Shown here in pieces: positions 1 to 12,530 of a stretch of DNA of 64,000 nucleotides. Source of the stretch: DATKDF01 sp963752045 (GTDB lineage: Bacteria; Acidobacteriota; Vicinamibacteria; Vicinamibacterales; SCN-69-37); contig CAVVWN010000007.1 of assembly GCA_963752045.1 (NCBI GenBank), forward strand, positions 255,683 to 319,682, given 5' to 3'. The notes under the pieces are model-generated. The model had not been told where the DNA came from and did not search any database. It worked only from the letters and a program-made list of their open reading frames with translations. How positions within the stretch are numbered: the first letter of the stretch is position 1; the number at the start of each line of letters is the position of its first letter. The position numbers and the translations under genes were made by a program.

Positions 1-2601
<2,601 letters not shown>

Positions 2602-2681
2602 GCGCTCTAGGCCGACAATCAGGCGGACAACCCAAAAGGATCATTCTACCTGCGCGGGCGCGGGGGCGCCAGCGCCGTCGG

Positions 2682-3785
<1,104 letters not shown>

Positions 3786-3830
3786 GAATCGAGCAGCGGA
3801 ATGCTATCATCCACGCCTCCCGGAGCCTTC

Positions 3831-5294
3831 ATGACCATACCGGCAGTCCGAACGCCTTCACTGGCCCTTTCGCTGATACCCGTGCTCGTGCTCGTCACGC
3901 TGCTCTCCGCATCGGTCGTGCTCTTCGGCGACGGATCGTCGAGCGGCCCGAACCAGATCGCGCTCATGCTTGCAGCCTCCGTTGGCGGGGCGCTCGGCAT
4001 CTCGCTCGGCTATCCGTGGCGCGATCTCGAGAAAGGCATCGTCCACGGCATTTCCCTGGCCATGGGCGCGATTCTGATTCTCCTCGTGGTGGGCGCGCTC
4101 ATCGGCTCCTGGATTCTCGCCGGCATCGTTCCGACGATGATCTACTACGGCCTCCAGATTCTGACGCCGGCGGTCTTCTTCCCGAGCGCCTGCGTGCTCT
4201 GCTCGTTCGTGGCGCTCGCGACAGGCAGCTCGTGGACGACGGCCGGAACCGTGGGCGTGGCGCTCATCGGCATTGCCGCCGCGCAGGATCTGAACCTGGG
4301 CCTGGCGGCCGGCGCCGTGATTTCCGGCGCGTACTTCGGCGACAAGATGTCTCCCCTCTCGGACACCACGAACCTCGCGCCGGCAATGGCCGGCACGGAG
4401 CTCTTCACGCACATCCGGCACATGGCATGGACGACGACGCCAAGCATTCTGCTGGCCGTCGTGCTGTTTGCGGTGGTGGGCCTCCAGGCCGGCGCACCGC
4501 GAGATACGGCGGCCGTGGGCCTCATCCTCGATTCCCTCGGAGGCAGCTTCCGTATCGGTGCTCACCTGCTGATTCCGCTCGTGCTCGTGCTCATCCTCGT
4601 CGTCCGGAGGATGCCGGCCCTGCCGGCGCTGCTCATCGGATCGCTCACCGGGTGCCTCTTCGCCGTGCTGTTCCAGCAGGATGCCGTGCTCGCCTACGCC
4701 AACAGCCCCGAGCTGCCGTCATGGGCGGCCCTGCTCAAGGGTGCGTGGATGTCGCTCTTCGACGGCTACTCGCTGCAATCGGGAAATCAGGCGCTCGACA
4801 ACCTGCTGTCGCGCGGCGGCATGAGCAGCATGCTGAGCACGACCTGGCTGATTCTGTCGGCCATGACATTCGGCGCGGTCATGGAGACGACCGGCATGCT
4901 GCAACGAATCGCGCAGGCGATCCTGGGCGCGGTCAGAGGCACGGGCAGCCTGATCGCCGCGACGCTCGGCACGTCGATCGGCATGAACATCATCGCGTCC
5001 GATCAGTACATGGCCATCGTCCTGCCCGGCCGCATGTTCCGCGCCGAGTTCGCCAGGCGTGGCCTGGCGCCACAGAACCTCTCTCGAACACTCGAGGACG
5101 CCGGCACGCTGACCTCGCCGCTCGTGCCATGGAACACCTGCGGCGCCTTCATGGCTCAGACGCTGGGTGTCGCGACCGCCACGTACCTGCCGTTTGCGTT
5201 CTTCAACTTGATCAACCCGGTCGTCGCGGCGATCTACGGGTTCACGGGATTCACGATCACCAGGATGGCGCCAGACGAAGCCGGCGACAGCTAA
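3831..5294 (+). CDS. nhaC: NhaC family Na+/H+ antiporter
   Basis: An inner-membrane secondary transporter of about 487 residues that would exchange Na+ for H+ (some relatives exchange malate and lactate or other amino/organic acids). Hydrophobic segments run the full length. The core GAYFGDKMSPLSDTTNLAPA stretch and the later NTCGAFMAQTLGV stretch are characteristic of NhaC. I chose the ATG at 3831 because it has a GGAG Shine-Dalgarno about six bases upstream; a longer reading from a TTG at 3777 would overlap the divergent CoA-transferase gene. Its stop codon lies in a palindrome shared with the convergent neighbour. Family assignment is firm and the exact ion pair is not. Confidence 0.92.
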   Translation: MTIPAVRTPSLALSLIPVLVLVTLLSASVVLFGDGSSSGPNQIALMLAASVGGALGISLGYPWRDLEKGIVHGISLAMGAILILLVVGALIGSWILAGIVPTMIYYGLQILTPAVFFPSACVLCSFVALATGSSWTTAGTVGVALIGIAAAQDLNLGLAAGAVISGAYFGDKMSPLSDTTNLAPAMAGTELFTHIRHMAWTTTPSILLAVVLFAVVGLQAGAPRDTAAVGLILDSLGGSFRIGAHLLIPLVLVLILVVRRMPALPALLIGSLTGCLFAVLFQQDAVLAYANSPELPSWAALLKGAWMSLFDGYSLQSGNQALDNLLSRGGMSSMLSTTWLILSAMTFGAVMETTGMLQRIAQAILGAVRGTGSLIAATLGTSIGMNIIASDQYMAIVLPGRMFRAEFARRGLAPQNLSRTLEDAGTLTSPLVPWNTCGAFMAQTLGVATATYLPFAFFNLINPVVAAIYGFTGFTITRMAPDEAGDS

Positions 5295-5315
5295 CCCCGG
5301 TGGCCACCCGGGTTA
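5292..5315. terminator. Palindromic bidirectional terminator overlapping two stop codons
   Basis: A 24-base near-perfect palindrome (11 of 12 arm positions pair, arms 5292-5303 and 5304-5315). It begins with the TAA of the nhaC-like gene and ends with the TTA that is the TAA of the convergent beta-propeller gene. There is no loop beyond the turn and no U tract, so its strength as a terminator is uncertain. Confidence 0.55.
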
Positions 5316-6335
5316 GAACGCGCGGGCGAGGGGCTTGAGGTCGTTGTCGAACCGCCAGACCGTGTCGTTCGAGACGAGCACCAGCCCGCCGCCCGGGTCG
5401 AACGCCACGCCGACGAGCGTCGGGGCGGCGACGACGAGCTCCGGGGCGGTCCCCTCACCCGACACGTCGAACCGGTACAGGCCGGCTGCGCCGGCAAGGG
5501 CTTCGGCCACGTACAGATGTCCGGCCGAGTCGAACGCCAGCCCCTGGGGCCGGCCGAACCCGTCGCAGGCTATCTCGACAATCCGCTCGGGCGTCACGCG
5601 GTAGACCACGTCGTGCGTTGACAGCGTTGGCGCCGTTACGTACAGGCATCCATCAGGACCGAAAGCCAGGTGGAACGCGGCCACGCTCGCCGGCAGGGTG
5701 GCGAACGTCTCCACCTGGCGATCGGGAGTGACCACGAAGATCGATCCGGATCGATCGCCGACGAAGACGCGGCCATCGGCCGAGCAGGCCACTCCAGTCG
5801 GCACGCCGAGCTCACTTGCGAAGACCTCGGCGCGGTCGCCAGCATCCAGCCGGTAGACGAGCCCTTCGAACCGGCTCGACACGTAGAGCTCACCGCCCGG
5901 GCCGAGCGCGAGTGACGTCGGATTGCCCAGCTCGGCCGCGATCGGTTCTCGGGCGCCGCCGGCGTCGACCCGGTACAAGGAAACGGGGGCCTTGGTCGAT
6001 CGATCGCCGCTGTCGGTGACATACAGACCTCGGTCGGCACCGAATGCCGGGCTGTCGACCAGGCGGAGGCCGGTCGCGAGCACACGGGCAACCTCGAGGT
6101 AGGCCGTCTCTCCTGGCAGCTCGTCGATTCGGAGCGGCATCGTGCCGCCGACGGCGCCCGGCGGCACCGTGACGCGCAGATGATCGCGCGACGCCGACAC
6201 GACGAACGCATCGTCGGTGCCAACGAGCACGTGCGGCGGACCGTCGGAAGGCACCGGCAGATGTGTCCCGGACACGAGCACGCGCCCGCCGGGCACGACC
6301 CAGTTCGGTCTGACGGACGAAATGGTGTGAGTCAC
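5313..6335 (-). CDS. IPT/TIG-like plus SMP-30/NHL beta-propeller protein
   Basis: A 340-residue protein with no obvious signal peptide. Residues 1-90 look like an immunoglobulin-like IPT/TIG fold (ISSVRPNWVVPGGRVLVSG). From about residue 95 there are repeated blades of the NHL/SMP-30 type, each built on G.G.LYV or GRVFVGD strands (for example GPGGELYVSSRFEGLVYRLD). Such propellers bind or hydrolyse small lactones or act as scaffolds; I see nothing that fixes a substrate. It starts eight bases after the stop of the HNH gene, so the two are probably one transcript. It ends in a palindrome shared with nhaC. Confidence 0.75.
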   Translation of the reverse strand: MTHTISSVRPNWVVPGGRVLVSGTHLPVPSDGPPHVLVGTDDAFVVSASRDHLRVTVPPGAVGGTMPLRIDELPGETAYLEVARVLATGLRLVDSPAFGADRGLYVTDSGDRSTKAPVSLYRVDAGGAREPIAAELGNPTSLALGPGGELYVSSRFEGLVYRLDAGDRAEVFASELGVPTGVACSADGRVFVGDRSGSIFVVTPDRQVETFATLPASVAAFHLAFGPDGCLYVTAPTLSTHDVVYRVTPERIVEIACDGFGRPQGLAFDSAGHLYVAEALAGAAGLYRFDVSGEGTAPELVVAAPTLVGVAFDPGGGLVLVSNDTVWRFDNDLKPLARAF

Positions 6336-6343
6336 TGGGACCG

Positions 6344-6877
6344 CTATGTATCTTCCAGCTCGACGTTCCAGTACACGTAGTCGCGCCAGCTTTCCGGCGC
6401 GTTACGCAGCCCGAACGTGATGCGCACGGCCGGTGCGCGGGCGGGACGCTTGGGCACACGAATCAGGTGCATGCCCGCCTGTTCGGGCGTTCGGCCGCCC
6501 TTCCGGCGGTTGCACGTGATGCAGCACGTGACGATGTTCTCCCAGTCCTTCCGGCCGCCTTGCGCGACCGGTGTCACGTGATCGAAAGTGAGCTCCGCCG
6601 TCGGGAAGCCGTGCCCGCAGTACTGGCACTGGTGCTTGTCTCGAGCGTAGATGTTGGCCCGCGAGAACGGCACGTACTCGGCAGTCCGCCGGATTCTGAT
6701 CCGGCGCAGCAGCCGGATGACCGATGGCAGCTTGATGGCGAACGAGACCGAGCGCACCTCGCGCTCGTACACGGCGACGATCTCGACCTTGCCCTGGCAC
6801 CAGAGCGTGATCGCCTTCTGCCAGTGCACGACTCGCAGGGGCTCGTACGTCGCATTCAGCAGTAGCGTCTGTTCCAT
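6344..6877 (-). CDS. HNH endonuclease
   Basis: A 177-residue HNH-family nuclease. The C-terminal half carries the zinc-binding pairs CQYCG and CCITCN, and the catalytic TFDHVTPVAQGG motif followed by NIVTCC, which together form the beta-beta-alpha-metal fold. The N-terminal half (MEQTLLLNATYEPLRVVHW) is the conserved lead-in of a widespread group of chromosomal HNH proteins with no known target. It is the first gene of a likely two-gene unit with the beta-propeller gene downstream. No restriction, phage or intein neighbour is present, so a housekeeping or unknown role is more likely than defence. Confidence 0.9.
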   Translation of the reverse strand: MEQTLLLNATYEPLRVVHWQKAITLWCQGKVEIVAVYEREVRSVSFAIKLPSVIRLLRRIRIRRTAEYVPFSRANIYARDKHQCQYCGHGFPTAELTFDHVTPVAQGGRKDWENIVTCCITCNRRKGGRTPEQAGMHLIRVPKRPARAPAVRITFGLRNAPESWRDYVYWNVELEDT

Positions 6878-6924
6878 GACCGAACTGCGCCATTCTGGCC
6901 ATTTGCCGGAGTCTTGTCAAGGCG

Positions 6925-6951
6925 TGATAAGACGTAACGCCAATGTTATCA
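6925..6951. promoter_or_regulatory. Inverted repeat in the divergent HNH / NlpC promoter region
   Basis: TGATAA at 6925-6930 and TTATCA at 6946-6951 form a 6-base dyad with a 15-base spacer in the 140-base gap between the divergent HNH and NlpC/P60 genes. This is the AT-richest part of the gap. It could be a regulator site or simply overlap two -10 elements; no binding protein can be named. Confidence 0.3.
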
Positions 6952-7017
6952 GCTGTTTATGACCACCGGCGCGGCGGCTGTCGCGACGGGGTGCCGCGGC
7001 CGATAGTGCCGGATGGA

Positions 7018-7560
7018 ATGACAATCGCCCGCGCCCAGGTCCGTCTGCCCCTGCTCGCAACCGTCGTCGCCGCACTCCTGTCGGGAGCCTGTGCCTCCGG
7101 TCCGGCGACGACCGGTCCGCTGGCTTTTCCCGGTGCGCCGGCGCCATCTCGGTCCGCGCGTGACCGAGCGGACGCCATCGCGATGGGATCGGCCGTCGGG
7201 GAAACGGCCCTCGCCTTTGTCGGCACGCCGTACCGGTTGGGTGGCGAAAGTCCCGGCGAGGGGTTCGACTGCAGCGGGCTCGTGCGGTACGCCCTCGCAC
7301 AGCATCAGGTCGCGATGCCGCGCACGGTAGCGGAGCAGTACTCGGTCGGGCAACCGGTTGGGGCCGACGCGCTGCAGCCCGGCGATCTCATTTTCTTCTC
7401 CACCATCGGCCCTGGTGCCACCCACGTCGGCATCGTGCTCGACGGCGGCCGCGCGGCCACGTTCGTGCACGCGCCGAGCGAAGGTGGTGCCGTGCGCGTC
7501 GAACGGTTCTCGGCGGGCTACTGGCGGTCGCGCTTCGTCGGCGGCCGTCGCCTGTTCTGA
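7018..7560 (+). CDS. NlpC/P60 family cell-wall hydrolase (exported)
   Basis: An exported peptidoglycan endopeptidase that would cut the gamma-D-Glu to diamino acid bond of stem peptides. From the ATG at 7018 the protein has 180 residues: a signal sequence (LPLLATVVAALLSGACAS) with a poor lipobox, a Pro/Ala-rich linker, then the NlpC/P60 domain. The catalytic cysteine is in FDCSGLVRYA, the histidine in GATHVGIVLD, and a further polar residue in FVHAPS. A longer reading from 6943 would lack a signal at its N terminus, so I prefer 7018. It stands convergent to mtgA, another wall enzyme, 25 bases away. Confidence 0.88.
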   Translation: MTIARAQVRLPLLATVVAALLSGACASGPATTGPLAFPGAPAPSRSARDRADAIAMGSAVGETALAFVGTPYRLGGESPGEGFDCSGLVRYALAQHQVAMPRTVAEQYSVGQPVGADALQPGDLIFFSTIGPGATHVGIVLDGGRAATFVHAPSEGGAVRVERFSAGYWRSRFVGGRRLF

Positions 7561-7585
7561 GCGACCGACCCGCTCGAGTGCGACC

Positions 7586-8284
7586 TCAGCGCATTCTCCT
7601 GAGAATGATCTCCTGCCGCCGCAGCAGGCGCTGGTTCGGCTTGGCGGGACTGTAGACCCTCGGATTGATGAGCGCGCCCGCCAGGAGCGCCGCCTGCTCG
7701 CGATCGAGACTGCTCGCCGGCACGCCAAAATACGCTTGTGCGGCGGCTTCGGCCCCCCAGATGCCGTCGCCCCACTCGACGAGGTTCAAGTAGAGCTCGA
7801 GGATGCGCCGCTTCGGCAACTCGGCCTCGAGCCGGCGCGCGACGAACAGTTCCACGACCTTGCGGGAGGGATCGCGTGACGGCGAGAGGTACAGGTTCTT
7901 GGCAAGCTGCTGCGTGATCGTGGAGGCGCCGCGGAACTCCCCGTCACCGAGCCCCTCCGTGAAGGCGACGCGCATCTCGTAGGCATCGACTCCCGAGTGG
8001 TCCCAGAAGGCCGCGTCCTCGGAGACGACGACGGCGCGCTGCAGGAGCGGCGAGATCCGGTTGAGGGGAACCCACGACTGACGGGGGCGATAGTCGCGAC
8101 CTTGCGCCCGGGCCTCGTCGGCGCGTCGGGTCATGAACGCGGTCGTCGTTGGATTGGCGGTTCCGAGCGGACGCACGTCTGGAGCGGTGAGCCACAGGTA
8201 GCCCAACACTGCCAGGCCCACGGCGGCCGCAGCCTCCAGGACGCGAAGCGCCCGCGACAGCCAGGCCGGTCGCCTGCGACGCAC
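7586..8284 (-). CDS. mtgA: Monofunctional biosynthetic peptidoglycan transglycosylase
   Basis: A 232-residue glycosyltransferase family 51 enzyme that polymerises lipid II into glycan strands at the periplasmic face. One N-terminal transmembrane helix (about residues 14-32) is followed by the GT51 motifs in order: VVVSEDAAFWDHSGVD with the catalytic Glu, GASTITQQLAKNLYL, KRRILELYLNLVEWG, and a C-terminal AALLAGALINP. There is no transpeptidase domain and the length fits MtgA. It begins four bases after the M48 protease gene, so the two are probably co-transcribed. Confidence 0.95.
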   Translation of the reverse strand: MRRRRPAWLSRALRVLEAAAAVGLAVLGYLWLTAPDVRPLGTANPTTTAFMTRRADEARAQGRDYRPRQSWVPLNRISPLLQRAVVVSEDAAFWDHSGVDAYEMRVAFTEGLGDGEFRGASTITQQLAKNLYLSPSRDPSRKVVELFVARRLEAELPKRRILELYLNLVEWGDGIWGAEAAAQAYFGVPASSLDREQAALLAGALINPRVYSPAKPNQRLLRRQEIILRRMR

Positions 8285-8288
8285 CCGA

Positions 8289-9722
8289 TCACCCGCCTAC
8301 GACGATACGGATGCGTTCGCCCGCGCGGGGTGGCTCTCCCGGGTCGTATCCATTCATGATGGCGAGCGCCGACGGCTTGACGCGGCCGCCGGCCTGCCGG
8401 GCGATCGAGTCCCACGTGTCGCCGCTCGTCGCGATCCGGAAGTCGATGCGATCGGGCTGCAAAGCGTCGGCCTCCGCCTGGCCGAGCTCGCGGAACGACG
8501 AAATGCCGGCCGAGAACGCGTCGGCCACGCGCGAGAACTCACCCGACGGGGCCAGTCCCGCCACGAGAAAGACCTGGCGGCCCATCTGCACGTGCGCGAC
8601 CCGCGCCGCAAGCGATTGATTCTCGAGCGTCGCCTCGTACGTCCCGACGTACGCCGAAAGGCCGTTGACTTGCTCGCGCCGGCCGGACACCTCCGTGAAC
8701 CCGGCCTTCGTCATGTTCCCGCGAGCTGTCTCTTCCAGAGATCCGGACGGATTCGGCACGAGACGCAGCACCATGCCGACCGTGCCGGCCTCGCTCTCGA
8801 CGGCCGTCACCTGCTCGTCGGTGTTGCTGACCTCCCACCCGTCTGGAAACCGGAGCGCAAACCGCATGACCGGATGGAGAAAATCCGATCCGCGTACGAA
8901 CCCCTTCTCACGGCTGTCGCCGAATACCACCCCGTCAATCCGCCGCTCGAACTCGGACCTGTTGGTGGCCGTGGCCTCCGCCGACCGGGCTGCCGACACC
9001 GCTTCCTGCACCCTGGTGACCCGATCGGCCGCCGGCGGATGCGTCAGGGCCCAGTTGGGTACGCCACGGCTCGATCCGGATGCTTCGTCGAGGCGGCTGA
9101 GCGTCGCGAGAAGCCCGGGCATTCCACCGGGATCCCAGCCCTCGGAGGCGGCGTAGCGGACGCCGAGCTGATCGGCTTCGAGCTCGGCGTCGCGGCCGTG
9201 TTTGAGGAACATCAGGCCGAACGCGACGCCGGCCAGCCCCTGAAACGGCCGAATCTCTGGCAGGAACACGCCTCCGATGGCGAGACCTCCGCTCGCGAGC
9301 AACTGCCGGGAGTAGGCATCGACGCCGTGGCGGGCGTCGACGTGCCCGATCTCATGGCCCATGACGGCGGCAAGCTCGGCCTCGTCTCGCAGAAACGGCA
9401 GGATGCCGCGTGTGATGTAGACGAATCCCCCGGGCAAAGCAAAAGCATTCACAGCCTGTTCGTCCACCACGGTGAACGTCCACGGGATCTCCGGGCGAAA
9501 CGATGCGCGCACCAGTTGCCTGCCCACGCGGTCGACGTACTGCTGCAGCTCGGCGTCGGCGTACACCCCCATCTGCTCGCGCACCTGCTGGTCGCTTTCT
9601 CGACCGATCTGGATTTCTTCCTGTTCGGAGATGAGCACGAGCTGCCGGCGGCCGGTGGCCGGGTTGGTGGCACACCCGACAGCGACGACGAGAGCGAGCA
9701 TCACCAGGCGCTTGGATCGCAT
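8289..9722 (-). CDS. M48 family metalloprotease lipoprotein with C-terminal LysM-like domain
   Basis: A periplasmic zinc protease related to BepA/LoiP, which trims or refolds outer-membrane proteins. From the ATG at 9722 the protein has about 477 residues. A lipoprotein signal ends in VAVGC. The zinc motif HEIGH is at residues 123-127 and the third ligand is in the ELEADQLGVRYA stretch. After the protease domain comes a linker domain, and the last 50 residues (DTWDSIARQAGG...) resemble a LysM carbohydrate-binding module, which would hold it to peptidoglycan. It lies four bases upstream of mtgA, which suggests a shared role in envelope upkeep. Confidence 0.92.
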   Translation of the reverse strand: MRSKRLVMLALVVAVGCATNPATGRRQLVLISEQEEIQIGRESDQQVREQMGVYADAELQQYVDRVGRQLVRASFRPEIPWTFTVVDEQAVNAFALPGGFVYITRGILPFLRDEAELAAVMGHEIGHVDARHGVDAYSRQLLASGGLAIGGVFLPEIRPFQGLAGVAFGLMFLKHGRDAELEADQLGVRYAASEGWDPGGMPGLLATLSRLDEASGSSRGVPNWALTHPPAADRVTRVQEAVSAARSAEATATNRSEFERRIDGVVFGDSREKGFVRGSDFLHPVMRFALRFPDGWEVSNTDEQVTAVESEAGTVGMVLRLVPNPSGSLEETARGNMTKAGFTEVSGRREQVNGLSAYVGTYEATLENQSLAARVAHVQMGRQVFLVAGLAPSGEFSRVADAFSAGISSFRELGQAEADALQPDRIDFRIATSGDTWDSIARQAGGRVKPSALAIMNGYDPGEPPRAGERIRIVVGG

Positions 9723-9771
9723 GCCACCTATTCTATGCATCGGGGCGCGAAGCCCGCCCAACGCGCGGCCG

Positions 9772-10860
9772 TCACGAGAGGATGTCGGCGAGTGCGGAGG
9801 TCAGCCGGCGCACGTTCTCGGCCGTCGAGCCGGATCCCATCAAGCCAACCCGCCAGATCTGTCCGGCCAGCGGACCGAGGCCGGCACCAACTTCGATGCC
9901 GTAATCGGCAAGCAGCCTTGCGCGGACGTCGGCCTCGGCCACGCCGACCGGCACACGGACGGCATTCAGGCTCCACAGCCGTTCGCCCTCCGGCGGCAGG
10001 AGCGACAGCCCGAGGCCGTCGAGCGCGGCGACGAGCGCGCGATGGGTGGCCTCGTGCCGTTTCCATCGCGCGTCGAGCCCCTCGGCTTCGACCTCGACGA
10101 GAGCGGCATGGAGCGCGTAGACGAGCGGCGCCGAGATCGTGTGGTGGTACTTGCGGCGGACCCAGTAGTCCTCGAGGAGGGCCAGGTCCAGATAGAAGCT
10201 GCGGCAGGCCACCCGGCGTTCGAGGGCGCGCGGGCCGAACGTCACCGGCGAGAGACCGGACGGAGCGCCGAGCCCCTTCTGCGAGCATGAGTAGCAGACG
10301 TCGATGCCCCAGCCGCCCACGTCGACCGGCATCGCGCCGAGCGAGGTGACGGCATCGACAATCACGAGCGCCCCGGCCTCGCGCGCCAGACGCGCGATTT
10401 CGGCCACGGGATTCTCGACGCCGGTGGACGTCTCCGCGTGGACGAGGGCGACAAGATCCGCCGGCCGCCCGGCCAGCGCGGCCGCGACATCGTCCGGATC
10501 GGCTGCCCGTCCCCACGGGGCGTCCACCCGCGCGACGTCGGCCCCGTACCGCTCCAGAATCTGGGCCAGCCGGTCGCCGAAGTACCCGGTGACGACGACC
10601 AGCGCGCGCCGGCCAGGCTCGGTGACGTTGGCGACGGCCGCCTCCATCGCGGAGGTGCCCGTTCCCGATGTTGCCAGCGTGACAGCCCCGGCTTCGGCCC
10701 TGAAGACGCGCGACAAGCGTGCTCGGATTCCGTCGAGCAGCGCCAAGACGTCCGGATCGAGGTGCGAGCGCGGAGCGGCGCCGAGCGCCGCCATCACTGC
10801 CGGCGAAACGGGGGACGGTCCGGGGCCGAGCAGCAGGCGTTCAGTCGTCGGGAGTGACAT
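9772..10860 (-). CDS. Class V aminotransferase, alanine/serine-glyoxylate type
   Basis: A 362-residue PLP enzyme of the AGT/SGT group, expected to transfer the amino group of alanine or serine to glyoxylate. It opens LLLGPGPSPVSPAV, the family signature, and carries TSGTGTSAMEA for PLP phosphate binding, VDAVTSLGAMPVDV for the ring-binding Asp, and the Schiff-base lysine in SQKGLGAPSG. The true start is the ATG at 10860; a longer open frame to 11184 only overlaps the upstream gene. The upstream aldolase's TGA sits in the GAGGA Shine-Dalgarno of this gene, seven bases away, so translation is likely coupled. Together they could make glyoxylate and convert it to glycine. Confidence 0.88.
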   Translation of the reverse strand: MSLPTTERLLLGPGPSPVSPAVMAALGAAPRSHLDPDVLALLDGIRARLSRVFRAEAGAVTLATSGTGTSAMEAAVANVTEPGRRALVVVTGYFGDRLAQILERYGADVARVDAPWGRAADPDDVAAALAGRPADLVALVHAETSTGVENPVAEIARLAREAGALVIVDAVTSLGAMPVDVGGWGIDVCYSCSQKGLGAPSGLSPVTFGPRALERRVACRSFYLDLALLEDYWVRRKYHHTISAPLVYALHAALVEVEAEGLDARWKRHEATHRALVAALDGLGLSLLPPEGERLWSLNAVRVPVGVAEADVRARLLADYGIEVGAGLGPLAGQIWRVGLMGSGSTAENVRRLTSALADILS

Positions 10861-10867
10861 GTCGTCC

Positions 10868-11797
10868 TCACACGGGCGCGCGATCGGGAGCGTGCTCGGG
10901 ATCGGCGGAACGGAACGTCGCGAGCGCCGCCAGGATCTCCGAGCGCGCGGCTGCTGACAGGGCAGGTAACGGCGCGCGGACGGGACCGCCGTGGTAGCCG
11001 CACGAATCGAGTGCGGCCTTGAGCCCGGCCACGCCATGCACGGTGGACACGAGCTGGGCAATTCTGACAATGCGGCGCTGCAGAGCGAGTGCCGCCTGAT
11101 GACGACCGGCGCGGTAATGCTCGACGAGCTCGACGCAGGCATCGGGCAGCACGTTGGCCACGGCCAGGATGCCGCCGACCGCACCGGAGCAGAGCGCCGG
11201 GTACAGCACGGGCGCCCAGCCGGTCAACACGGCAAAGCGGCCGGGCCGCACGGCCGAGAATTCGCCCAGCCTGTCGAGGTCCGCGCTCGTCTCCTTGATA
11301 CCGGCGATGTTCGCGTGGTCGGCCAGGGCCGCAACGAGCGCTGGCGTGAAGCTGAATCCCGTAACGGCCGGGAGGTTGTACAGCAGGACGGGCACGGGAG
11401 AGGCGTCGGCAACGGCCGTGTAGTGCGCGGTGAGCGCGGCAGCCGTCATCTGCGTGCGGAAGAACGATGGCGCCCGGACGAGCACGGCATCGGCACCGAG
11501 GTTGGCCGCGCGCACGCTCGCGGCCACGGTGGCGCGCGTCGATTCCCGCCCGGTCCCGACAATCAGGACCCGATCGCGAGGCACCTGCCCTCGAACGGCC
11601 GCAATCACCCGATCGGATTCCTCCTCGGTGAGCAGCGCAGCCTCGCCATTCGACCCGAGGGCCAGGATGCCGGCCAGCCGCGTGGTCATCCATCGCCCGA
11701 CGTTGCTCGCGATGGCTTCCGTGTCGAGCTCTCCCGTACGGTCGTCGAAGACCGTGGGCATGGGCGGAAAGATGCCGTGCAACCGATCGTCCGTCAC
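10868..11797 (-). CDS. DapA family aldolase, HOGA-like
   Basis: A 309-residue class I aldolase of the dihydrodipicolinate synthase superfamily. It has the LGSNGEA phosphate/carboxylate-binding loop near residue 50, the catalytic tyrosine Y140 in YNLPAVTG, and the Schiff-base lysine K168 in GIKETS. These are common to DapA, NanA, KDG aldolase and 4-hydroxy-2-oxoglutarate aldolase (HOGA). The coupled downstream gene is a glyoxylate aminotransferase, which points to HOGA activity (4-hydroxy-2-oxoglutarate to glyoxylate plus pyruvate). That substrate is inference; a sugar-acid aldolase remains possible. Confidence 0.85.
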   Translation of the reverse strand: MTDDRLHGIFPPMPTVFDDRTGELDTEAIASNVGRWMTTRLAGILALGSNGEAALLTEEESDRVIAAVRGQVPRDRVLIVGTGRESTRATVAASVRAANLGADAVLVRAPSFFRTQMTAAALTAHYTAVADASPVPVLLYNLPAVTGFSFTPALVAALADHANIAGIKETSADLDRLGEFSAVRPGRFAVLTGWAPVLYPALCSGAVGGILAVANVLPDACVELVEHYRAGRHQAALALQRRIVRIAQLVSTVHGVAGLKAALDSCGYHGGPVRAPLPALSAAARSEILAALATFRSADPEHAPDRAPV

Positions 11798-11927
11798 TAT
11801 CGAGGAGGCTATGCGGGCGGCCCGACCGCTGTCAATTTCTCAGGGAACCCAGTCCGGTGCCCGAACGGAAACCTGGCCGGTAGCGGCCGCAGGTCGGTAT
11901 CCTGTAAGGAGGTCAGGAGACACAACC

Positions 11928-12524
11928 ATGCCTGTGTTCAGTCGTCGCGCCAGCTACTGCCTGGCCGTTCCCGTGCTCGTGGCACTCGTCGGCGCCTCCG
12001 CCGCCGCGCAGACCGCCACGCTGCCGATGGTGTTCTCGGGTCAGCTCATCAACCTCGACACGCGCATCAACCTGCCCAAACAGACGCCCGTCGACATCAC
12101 CATCACGCGGTGGTCTTCAGCCGGAGAGCGCGAACAACTGCTCACCGTGCTCCGGGAGCGTGGCCGGGACGGACTGCTGGAGATGATGCAGACGGTTCCC
12201 CGCATCGGCACGATTCGCATTCCGGGCTCGCTCAACTACGACTTCCACTTCGCCCTTCGGGGCGAGGCCCCTGGCGGCGGAATGGCGGTCACGCTCATCG
12301 CCGACCGGCCCGTGGGATTCGCAGAGGCGGTCGAAGGCCCTCGCACGCTCGACTACCGGTTCATGGTGCTGCAGATTCAGGTCAACTCCATCGGCCGCGG
12401 CGGCGGCCAGTTGTCGATGGTGACCAAAGTGGAGGTGGACCGCGTGACCGGTGAGATCAACCTCGAGACCTGGGAGAACCTGTTCGTCACGTTGCGCGAT
12501 CTCCGCCGCACGTCCGGCCGATAG
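11928..12524 (+). CDS. Secreted hypothetical protein
   Basis: A 198-residue protein with a clear Sec signal peptide (AVPVLVALVGASAAAQ, cleavage after AAA). The mature part is beta-rich and mentions no catalytic motif I know; it contains LPKQTPVDITITRWS and SLNYDFHFALRGEAPGGGM. The ATG at 11928 is preceded by two Shine-Dalgarno-like runs, TAAGGAGGT at 11905-11913 and AGGAG at 11915-11919, the second at better spacing. It stands alone, divergent from the aldolase and convergent with dppC six bases away. I do not recognise the family. Confidence 0.75.
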   Translation: MPVFSRRASYCLAVPVLVALVGASAAAQTATLPMVFSGQLINLDTRINLPKQTPVDITITRWSSAGEREQLLTVLRERGRDGLLEMMQTVPRIGTIRIPGSLNYDFHFALRGEAPGGGMAVTLIADRPVGFAEAVEGPRTLDYRFMVLQIQVNSIGRGGGQLSMVTKVEVDRVTGEINLETWENLFVTLRDLRRTSGR

Positions 12525-12530
12525 GCTGGA

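Noticed and set aside
6344..6877. The HNH nuclease as part of a restriction or anti-phage system.
   Set aside because: Its neighbours are a beta-propeller and wall genes, with no methylase, helicase or toxin partner; this HNH group is common on chromosomes.
9772..11184. A 470-codon reading of the aminotransferase with a longer N terminus.
   Set aside because: The extra 108 residues are an out-of-frame copy of the upstream aldolase. The ATG at 10860 has a Shine-Dalgarno and the family start.
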